Shown piece by piece: positions 8,272-13,196 of a stretch of 37,739 nucleotides of DNA; within the stretch, counting starts at the first letter, position 1, and every line of letters starts with the position of its first letter. This DNA is from a virus: positions 1 through 37,739 of IMG/VR virus record IMGVR_UViG_3300048918_000580, one strand, 5' to 3'. The position numbers and the translations under genes were made by a program. The notes below the pieces were generated by a model. The model saw only the letters and a program-made list of their open reading frames with translations, was not told the DNA's origin and made no database searches.

Positions 8272-8528
8272 GCCACACCGCCCTTACCGGTGACGGCGAT
8301 GTCGAGCTGGGAAATAGCGCGGTCGAGCCTATCGAATACGCTATTGAGCAGCTCGTAGACCTCGTCGGGGCCGACCATCTGCGCGTGCAGGCCTGCCGTG
8401 ATGCAGGCGTTGGCGGCGAAGAGAGCGACTTTCGCGGAGCGCAGTTCGTTGAGGCTCGACGCGATGTTGTTCTGGCGTTGGCTCTGGGCGCGCAGGTGTG
8501 CGCGTGCGACACGGTGACGTGCAGTCAT
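8268..8528 (-). CDS. first gene of early operon, C4-controlled hypothetical
   Basis: An 86-residue, largely helical protein (RVARAHLRAQSQRQNN then SLNELRSAKVALFAANA). The ATG at 8528 has an AGGA Shine-Dalgarno sequence at 8537-8540, and this site lies inside the 10-base segment complementary to the loop of the putative antisense RNA. The protein is therefore the probable direct translational target, and through the chain of overlapping genes so is the rest of the replication operon. The frame stays open upstream to 8852, but that stretch is the structured leader. Position is analogous to the first genes under P4 CI or P1 C4 control; function unknown. Confidence 0.75.
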   Translation of the reverse strand: MTARHRVARAHLRAQSQRQNNIASSLNELRSAKVALFAANACITAGLHAQMVGPDEVYELLNSVFDRLDRAISQLDIAVTGKGGVA

Positions 8529-8535
8529 GGGGCAA

Positions 8536-8580
8536 TTCCTAAGTCGGGTTATGCCCGACACCCCAACGCCAATTAGGGTG
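8536..8580 (-). promoter_or_regulatory. downstream antisense target over the RBS
   Basis: On the minus-strand RNA, TTGGCGT (8566-8572) sits in the loop of a CACCC/GGGTG hairpin (8559-8563 with 8576-8580). It is followed by a perfect 6-bp hairpin (8543-8548 with 8554-8559) and then GACTTAGGAA (8536-8545), which includes the AGGA ribosome binding site for the ATG at 8528. Both heptamer and decamer are exact complements of the two single-stranded parts of the putative C4 RNA. This is the layout of the b'/a' targets in P1 C4. Confidence 0.75.
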
Positions 8581-8589
8581 ACGGACGAC

Positions 8590-8645
8590 GCAAGGTTGGC
8601 GTACCGGGGACTTAGGAACCCGGCAGGCCCGAAGGCCTCCCTGCG
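8590..8645 (-). ncRNA. C4/CI-like antisense immunity RNA
   Basis: On the minus strand a UUCG-tetraloop hairpin (AGGCC/GGCCT, 8625-8629 with 8634-8638) is followed by a second hairpin with stem CCGGG/CCCGG (8604-8608 with 8619-8623). Its 10-base loop, TTCCTAAGTC, is the exact complement of the RBS segment 8536-8545 and of most of 8739-8747. After it comes unpaired ACGCCAA (8596-8602), complementary to TTGGCGT on both sides. Two hairpins and two short pairing regions between two target copies is the hallmark of the P4 CI and P1 C4 antisense RNAs. Ends are approximate; such RNAs are processed from the leader, in known cases by RNase P. Confidence 0.8.
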
Positions 8646-8738
8646 CCGCCCGCCATAGAGCGAACTGCGCTGCGTGCAAGCGTACGCCGAAGCCAGACGA
8701 AAAAAATGCGCCTGCATCGGTCGATGGGCGCTTGCGCG

Positions 8739-8764
8739 CCTAAGTCCATTGATCGGGACGCCAA
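8739..8764 (-). promoter_or_regulatory. upstream antisense target copy
   Basis: In the minus-strand transcript this precedes the antisense RNA. It carries TTGGCGT (8758-8764) in the loop of a GGGA/TCCC hairpin, and GGACTTAGG (8739-8747). These are the same two target words found over the RBS at 8536-8572, in the same order, so the antisense RNA could pair with either copy. In P4 the equivalent elements are seqA and seqC around seqB. Confidence 0.7.
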
Positions 8765-8796
8765 TCCCGGTCGCCGATTTGGCGGCGACGGCCGAA

Positions 8797-8825
8797 GCAT
8801 CCCTCCGGTGTGGGGCGAGTGTCAA
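8797..8825 (-). promoter_or_regulatory. candidate promoter for early leader
   Basis: A perfect TTGACA (-35, 8820-8825) with a poor -10 (GGATGC, 8797-8802) at 17 bp spacing. Transcription would start near 8790, just before the first target element. The -35 is convincing, the -10 is not, so the start is uncertain. Confidence 0.4.
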
Positions 8826-8933
8826 CGGTTGTTCGCGCTTTTTCGTGGTCATAAGGCAAGCCGTATCCGTTCCGGCCGTCGCAGGGACAGCCGGTCAAGG
8901 TGAGAACGAGGGTCGAGCGCTACGGCGCGGGTG

Positions 8934-9326
8934 TTAGAGCGCCGCGCTGCGTCCGCACTGGTGGATGCTGTGGGCCGGATCCGGTGGCGCGTCGTTGTGT
9001 GCCCGGGCGAGCTGCAACACGTCGCTGGCCGTCAGCTGGTAGACGTTGCCGGTGCGCGGATCCACGACGCGAACCACGTAGGACGTGCTGTGGTTCATGT
9101 CGATGTATGCGGGCAGGTGCTTGGCCTGGAGGTCGGCCAGGGCGTGCATCGTGTAGCTCGCGGCGGCGGACTCGGTGATGCCGGCGGTGGCAACCAGGTG
9201 CGCCGCGCAGCGCTTCACGAGCTGGTCGCTGTCCAGGTGCTCGGCCTGGTGCTGTTCGAGAAACTGCGACGCCTGGAGCGTGAGCATGGCGGCGTAACCA
9301 GGTTCTTTGATAGTGGCTGGTGACAC
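8934..9326 (-). CDS. hypothetical protein
   Basis: A 130-residue protein. I chose GTG at 9326 because AGGGGG lies 5 bases upstream; the internal ATG at 9287 has no ribosome binding site. The first half is helical (LTLQASQFLEQHQAEHL), and the second half is predicted as a beta-rich domain (STSYVVRVVDPRTGNVYQLT). It follows the Ogr-like gene by 14 bases in the same leftward transcript. No family recognised and no metal-binding or membrane features. Confidence 0.72.
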   Translation of the reverse strand: MSPATIKEPGYAAMLTLQASQFLEQHQAEHLDSDQLVKRCAAHLVATAGITESAAASYTMHALADLQAKHLPAYIDMNHSTSYVVRVVDPRTGNVYQLTASDVLQLARAHNDAPPDPAHSIHQCGRSAAL

Positions 9327-9340
9327 GAGACCCCCTGCGG

Positions 9341-9679
9341 TCAGTTGAGCGCCATGGGCGCGTAACGGGTGGATCCGGCCTCGGTGCTGGGCGGCGTAGT
9401 CGAGGACGGGGGAAGCTGGCCAGCGCCCGACTGGGCCGCAGGCACGACGATGTCGTTGGAGCGGCGCTCCACGATGGGGAGAGAGACCGCGCGGGAAGGG
9501 GTGAGGCTGGGCACCAGCGTGCGGACGATGCCGAGATGCGCCACGCAGCGGTGGCCACACTCGACGTTCATGCAGTCGAGGTAGATCTCGCGCACCAGGT
9601 TGCTGAGCTGCCGCGATGTGATGGTGCGCATGCGGCCTTGGCAGTGCGGGCAGGCGATCGTATTCCGGATGGCTGTCAT
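9341..9679 (-). CDS. ogr: Ogr/Delta-like zinc-finger late activator
   Basis: A transcription activator of 112 residues. The four Cys at 10, 13, 36 and 41 give exactly the C-X2-C-X22-C-X4-C finger of P2 Ogr and P4 Delta, and the surrounding sequence (CPHCQGRMRT, YLDCMNVECGH) fits the family. Ogr proteins bind a dyad about 55 bp upstream of late start sites and contact the RNA polymerase alpha subunit. The protein is longer than Ogr (72 aa) because of a Pro/Ser-rich tail. Here it lies early in the repressor-controlled transcript rather than after gene D as in P2. Its likely targets are the dyads at 23917-23940 and 30860-30883. Confidence 0.9.
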   Translation of the reverse strand: MTAIRNTIACPHCQGRMRTITSRQLSNLVREIYLDCMNVECGHRCVAHLGIVRTLVPSLTPSRAVSLPIVERRSNDIVVPAAQSGAGQLPPSSTTPPSTEAGSTRYAPMALN

Positions 9680-9711
9680 AACCGTTTAGTCCTTGTACAC
9701 CGCTTCTACGC

Positions 9712-9942
9712 TTACTTAGGCTCAAGGCCGCCCACGGGCGGCCTTGCTGTTGCATGCGCCGCCTGACCTTCGAGGTAGACGGCCAGCACGTAGCCCGCAA
9801 CGGTGGTTTTCTTGTGCCCGGCACAACGGACCGCCTCAGCGTGCTGCGCAGGGGACAAGGAAATGCCGACACGGACACCCTTGCCAGGGTTTCTTGGCGC
9901 ATAGGACCGACGGCTGCGGCCACAGACAGGAGAGTTATTCAT
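9712..9942 (-). CDS. small basic protein, possible ribbon-helix-helix
   Basis: A 76-residue, Arg-rich protein and the first leftward gene opposite the repressor. The middle (GKGVRVGISLSPAQHAEAV followed by two short helices) resembles a ribbon-helix-helix DNA-binding fold, as in Cro/Arc-like regulators, but similarity is weak. The only ATG is at 9942; no clear Shine-Dalgarno precedes it, so the start is uncertain. By position it could be the Cro or Cox equivalent of this phage. Confidence 0.55.
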   Translation of the reverse strand: MNNSPVCGRSRRSYAPRNPGKGVRVGISLSPAQHAEAVRCAGHKKTTVAGYVLAVYLEGQAAHATARPPVGGLEPK

Positions 9943-9980
9943 GGCTATGGGTTACGATGCCGAAGTGTCACACAAAACGA

Positions 9981-10009
9981 ATGCTATCCCACGTATTGTG
10001 GGATTACAA
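9981..10009 (-). promoter_or_regulatory. leftward early promoter
   Basis: A -35 TTGTAA (10004-10009) and a -10 TAGCAT (9981-9986), each 4 of 6 matches, are separated by exactly 17 bp. The spacer is filled by the first operator palindrome, so repressor binding would block polymerase. Transcription would begin near 9974 and run into the 9942 gene, ogr and the next gene. Confidence 0.6.
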
Positions 10010-10024
10010 CCCACAGACAGTGGG
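9986..10024. promoter_or_regulatory. twin repressor operators
   Basis: Operator 1 is ATCCCAC-GTATT-GTGGGAT (9986-10004, perfect 7-bp arms). Operator 2 is CCCAC-AGACA-GTGGG (10010-10024). Their centres are 22 bp apart, about two helical turns, on one face of the helix. They lie in the divergent region between the leftward early gene and the CI-like repressor start, so they are the probable binding sites of that repressor. The inner half-sites also form a GTGGG-N7-CCCAC palindrome. Confidence 0.75.
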
Positions 10025-10048
10025 ATCATCTCAGTGCAGGGTAAAAGC

Positions 10049-10453
10049 ATGGAAGTGATCACCGACGACGTGGTGGATCGACTGCAAAAGGTGTTCGGCG
10101 TGACCACGGATGTCGCCCTCGCCTCGGCGCTCGGACTCTCGAAGAATGCGCCGGGCAACTGGCGCAAGCGCAGCGCACCGCCTTACGAAATCTGCGCTCA
10201 GGTGGCCGCGGCGCACAGCGTCTCGCCGACCTGGTTGCTCTTCGGCGTCGGCAGCCAAGATTTAGAGGCCTGCCGTGCAGCGGCGGCCCAGCCTGACCAC
10301 AAACTGACGCCACCGGCAGAAAGAATCACTCAATTTGTGGGCCAGTGGGACGCATCCCGTGCGGCTGATGAGGTCGTGTGGCTTGAGCAACAGCTCAAGC
10401 GTTCCGTTCCCGAATACGCCGACTGGCTGGTCGCGTCAGGAAACCGGATCTAA
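10049..10453 (+). CDS. CI-like phage repressor
   Basis: A 134-residue protein with the N-terminal helix-turn-helix domain of the phage CI repressor family (Phage_CI_repr): DDVVDRLQKVFGVTTDVALA, then LGLSKNAPGNWRKR as recognition region, then PYEICAQVAAAHSVSPTWLLFG. The C-terminal part (about 80-134) is short and lacks the LexA-like Ser/Lys peptidase, so simple RecA-induced self-cleavage is unlikely. I start at 10049, with AGGG 7 bases upstream; the open frame begins at 9941, but that would put both operators inside the gene. It should maintain lysogeny by closing the leftward promoter. Confidence 0.85.
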   Translation: MEVITDDVVDRLQKVFGVTTDVALASALGLSKNAPGNWRKRSAPPYEICAQVAAAHSVSPTWLLFGVGSQDLEACRAAAAQPDHKLTPPAERITQFVGQWDASRAADEVVWLEQQLKRSVPEYADWLVASGNRI

Positions 10454-10481
10454 TCCGAGCGCAGTTATAAACCGCGTCTTT

Positions 10482-10519
10482 ATGCAAATTTGCATTGTGT
10501 GACGCTTCGTCTTTATTAT
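10482..10519 (+). promoter_or_regulatory. promoter with 14-bp palindrome
   Basis: ATGCAAATTTGCAT (10482-10495) is a perfect palindrome, and its right half forms the -35 TTGCAT (10490-10495). A -10 TATTAT (10514-10519, 5 of 6) follows at 18 bp. The A/T-rich promoter stands out from the GC-rich surroundings. The palindrome over the -35 suggests a dedicated regulator. Transcription would start near 10526. Confidence 0.65.
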
Positions 10520-10525
10520 TACGAT

Positions 10526-10589
10526 CAACACACCCGCCACGCCTCTGCAGCTGTTCATTGCTGTAAGCGCAAATAGGCGGGTTTTTTTT
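10526..10589 (+). ncRNA. short structured RNA upstream of Abi gene
   Basis: From the predicted start near 10526 to the T run at 10582-10589 the transcript would be about 64 bases. It can fold into an outer stem CCCGCC/GGCGGG (10533-10538 with 10576-10581) and an inner stem-loop TGCAGC/GCTGTA (10546-10551 with 10560-10565). A small RNA with its own promoter and terminator directly in front of an Abi_2 HEPN gene matches the known arrangement of AbiF loci, in which a noncoding RNA controls the toxin. The exact fold and ends are inferred. Confidence 0.6.
10533..10589 (+). terminator. terminator between small RNA and Abi gene
   Basis: CCCGCC (10533-10538) pairs with GGCGGG (10576-10581), followed by eight T. 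The loop is long but contains its own stem. It would end the small RNA and also the repressor transcript, and leave the Abi gene to read-through transcription. Confidence 0.65.
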
Positions 10590-10610
10590 GCCTGGAGTAC
10601 GGGGGGAGGG

Positions 10611-11522
10611 ATGCGGTACACCAAGGGACCGTTGACCTACGCGGAGCAGCTGCAGCTGTTGCGCGACCGAGGCATGCAAATCGAAGATGCGCAGCGCGCC
10701 ATGCGCTACCTCGAACGAGTCGGCTATTACCGGCTCATGGGCTACTTTTTCCCGTTCCGCAAACCTGGCCTCGACGACTATATAGATGGAGCATCGTTTG
10801 AGCGCTCGGTGCAGCTTTATGAATTTGACCGTGGCCTCCGTGCCCTCGTGTTGGATGCCATTAGCCACGTCGAAGTAGCGGTGCGCACGTCGGTCACCTA
10901 CGAAATGGCCCACGCCTACGGCGCGTTTGGTCATTGTGATCCCGCGAACGTGGCATTCCAAAAAAACGACTGGCACGCCCGTTGGATTGATGACGTTCAT
11001 CAGGAAACGGAGCGGGCGCGGGAGACCTTCATTGATCACTATCGAAACAAGTACGACGACTTCCCCAAGCTGCCCATCTGGATGGCCACCGAGGTCATGT
11101 CGATAGGCACCGTGTCGAAGCTCGTGAAGGCAATGCATCCGGTGGATCAAAAGCGTATCGCCGATCGCTTTCAGCTACATGCCCCCGTCTTCAGCAGCTG
11201 GCTGCATACCATCGTCGTGGTTCGGAATATTTGTGCGCATCACGGGCGGTTCTGGAATCGCGTCTTTGGTGTGCAACCGGTTCGACCGCGCGCCGGCGAA
11301 TGGCAATACATGACCGATCAGCTTCCGAGCGATCGCTCGTTCTTCATGCTCCTAGTGCTGCGCAAGCTCTTGAGAAGCACAACCGAAGATGGCGAGGCAT
11401 GGCGTGACCAGGTCACCGCCCATCTGGTACCAATGCTTCAGGATCCAGGTCACCTTTTGTCGATGGGCGCGCCAAAGGATTGGGAGAACCATCCATTGTG
11501 GCGAGCCAAGCGCCGACCCTAA
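10611..11522 (+). CDS. Abi_2 family (AbiD/AbiF-like) HEPN abortive infection protein
   Basis: A 303-residue protein of the Abi_2 family. Typical segments are the N-terminal LTYAEQLQLLRDRGM and YLERVGYYRLMGYFFPF, the middle LYEFDRGLRALVLDAISHVEVAVRT (quoted in parts by helix), and the C-terminal HEPN RNase motif RNICAHH (Arg205, His210). HEPN nucleases of this class cut RNA and stop growth when a phage infects. The gene lies between the repressor and the tail gene D, and has its own promoter, so it should be expressed in the lysogen as defence cargo. GGGGAGGG precedes the ATG. Convergent with gpD. Confidence 0.9.
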   Translation: MRYTKGPLTYAEQLQLLRDRGMQIEDAQRAMRYLERVGYYRLMGYFFPFRKPGLDDYIDGASFERSVQLYEFDRGLRALVLDAISHVEVAVRTSVTYEMAHAYGAFGHCDPANVAFQKNDWHARWIDDVHQETERARETFIDHYRNKYDDFPKLPIWMATEVMSIGTVSKLVKAMHPVDQKRIADRFQLHAPVFSSWLHTIVVVRNICAHHGRFWNRVFGVQPVRPRAGEWQYMTDQLPSDRSFFMLLVLRKLLRSTTEDGEAWRDQVTAHLVPMLQDPGHLLSMGAPKDWENHPLWRAKRRP

Positions 11523-11676
11523 TCACGTACCGTTCGCTGTACCTGTTGCCTATGTTCGGCCAACAAAGTCGCCACAGCGCCTAGCAGTGAGCGCGGGATC
11601 CGCATCGGTGTCGTGGGCTCGCGATAGGGGCCGCGCGGCCGTGGCGGCTGTTTGGCAGTCCGCGGTCCAGGGGTTT

Positions 11677-12750
11677 TCATGAGGCGTCGCCCTCCGCTTC
11701 GTAGGCTGCGTCGTCATTGGACTCTGTCACCGCGGCATGATCGGCGGCTGCGGCCTTGTTTTCGAGGCGCAACGCGGTGGTGTAGCCGCCTTCGCCGTCG
11801 AGCTTGTGCGTGGCGCTCGCGACGATCCAGTCGATGGCCGCAATGTCCGCTTTCCAGCCCTTCAACACCACCGGCATTTCCGGGTAGACGTCCGGACGAC
11901 CAACGGCCAGCTCGACGTCAAACGTGGCCGCACCACGCTGCACGCGCGCAAACTCCGCCTCGGCTGCACGCTTGGCGTCTTCCTCGCTGGCGTAGTCACC
12001 GCGCATGATCTTGACGTGTCCGTTCTTGCCGGCGAGCGCCATGTGACCACGGGCGGCGCCCACGTCGTGCCAGCGCGCACGCACGCCGGTGTAAGCGCTG
12101 CGATCGACGCTCTGGAAGTGGTGGCGATCGCCGGCGGCACGCGTCAGCGTCAAAGTGGCCAGCTCCGTGCCGCCGGCCGTTTGCACCTGGCCGATCGGCG
12201 CGAAGATCAGGCAGCCATGTTTCACGGTGGCCACCGCATCCCATTGCTTGCCCAGGCGGCGCAGCAGGGCCATGTCGCTTTCCGTCTGGTCGATCTGTCC
12301 GACGGCGCGGCTGGCCAGCTTGGCCGATACGCGCGGCGTGAGACCGTGCTCGCCGGCGATGATGTTCACGACATGGCCGATCGTGGTGTTGCTCCAGCTG
12401 CGTTCTTTGCGGGTTGCCAGGCCGGTGGAGACGCGCGCGCTACGACCACGCACATGGATCTTGTCCGGTGCGCCGGTGTGCTCGACTTCGTCGATGGTGA
12501 AGCTGCCCTGCAGGCTGATGCCTTCGCCTTCAAAACCAATCATCACCTCCGCAACGACACCCTTGCGCGGCAGCGCGATGCGTCCATCGGTGTCCTCGAA
12601 TTCCAGGTCGAGTTGGTCGGCGTGGTCCTCCCGGCTCGCGGCGATCGACAGCGACGACAGGCGGGGGCGCAGCCGGTCGGTGATGTCTTTGCCCTCGATG
12701 GTGACGGTGAACATGGGGCGCAGCATGGTGGTGCTTGCGGACAGCGTCAT
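11677..12750 (-). CDS. D: gpD-like tail protein (late control D)
   Basis: A baseplate hub/tail protein of 357 residues, the GPD family, related to the VgrG/gp27 fold. Characteristic parts are the N-terminal FTVTIEGKDITDRLRPRL, then LDLEFEDTDGRIALP and SDMALLRRLGKQWDA in the middle. In P2, gpD joins the tail tube end to the baseplate spike region. It is the last gene of the leftward tail operon and starts in an ATGA overlap with gpU. The C-terminal 20 residues are Ala/Asp-rich. There is no ogr gene behind it as in P2; 154 bases without a gene separate it from the convergent Abi gene. Confidence 0.94.
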   Translation of the reverse strand: MTLSASTTMLRPMFTVTIEGKDITDRLRPRLSSLSIAASREDHADQLDLEFEDTDGRIALPRKGVVAEVMIGFEGEGISLQGSFTIDEVEHTGAPDKIHVRGRSARVSTGLATRKERSWSNTTIGHVVNIIAGEHGLTPRVSAKLASRAVGQIDQTESDMALLRRLGKQWDAVATVKHGCLIFAPIGQVQTAGGTELATLTLTRAAGDRHHFQSVDRSAYTGVRARWHDVGAARGHMALAGKNGHVKIMRGDYASEEDAKRAAEAEFARVQRGAATFDVELAVGRPDVYPEMPVVLKGWKADIAAIDWIVASATHKLDGEGGYTTALRLENKAAAADHAAVTESNDDAAYEAEGDAS

Positions 12751-13196
12751 GGCTGCGCCCCATTCGTGCTGCGATCGGTGTTGATCGGCGTGTCGGTTGG
12801 CAGGCTGTCACTGCGCTCCAAGGTGAGCGAGAAATCGACGCGGCGCGGCGTGCCGTCTGCCAGGTGGTAGCGCTGCGTCGTTTCCATCGAGTCGATGTAG
12901 AAGGTGCCGTACACGTAGCCCGTGCCGTCGACCAGGACATAGGCATTGCCGTTGCGACCCATCTGCTCCAGCTGCGTGATGGACGCGAGTTGCCCGGTAA
13001 TTTCAGGGGCTACCGTTCCCGACAACGTCAAGGATTCCGAGCCGGGGCCCAGATACTGGAACGAATCGCGAGCGCCAATGCGCACGGCGGCGCCGTGCTT
13101 GAACTGCATCTGCCGTCGCAGTTCGTCGAATGCGGCTGTATTCATGCCGAAGGCAAAGGGGCCGAGAGCCAGCAAGGTGTAAGCCATCATGATCAA
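12747..13196 (-). CDS. U: gpU-like tail terminator/assembly protein
   Basis: A 149-residue GPU family protein (YTLLALGPFAFGMNT, ELRRQMQFKHG, QYLGPGSESLTLSG). In P2 it caps the tail during completion and interacts with tube and sheath. The ATG at 13196 overlaps the TGA of the tape measure gene (ATGA); another ATG at 13187 would also fit. It sits between T and D exactly as in P2. Confidence 0.93.
   Translation of the reverse strand: MIMMAYTLLALGPFAFGMNTAAFDELRRQMQFKHGAAVRIGARDSFQYLGPGSESLTLSGTVAPEITGQLASITQLEQMGRNGNAYVLVDGTGYVYGTFYIDSMETTQRYHLADGTPRRVDFSLTLERSDSLPTDTPINTDRSTNGAQP

Noticed and set aside
9941-10048. Longer repressor starting at 9941
   Set aside because: Would place both operators and the leftward promoter inside the coding region; the ATG at 10049 has a better RBS and begins the CI domain.
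10533-10589. Simple terminator of the repressor gene only
   Set aside because: A good promoter lies between the repressor stop and the stem, so the terminator more likely ends a separate short RNA, while possibly serving both.
11523-11676. Small gene between Abi and gpD
   Set aside because: The only frames are short, lack RBS and have no recognisable features; the gap shows GC-rich inverted motifs but no T run.
11737-12870. 377-residue rightward open frame
   Set aside because: Antisense to gpD and gpU; no RBS or recognisable domains.
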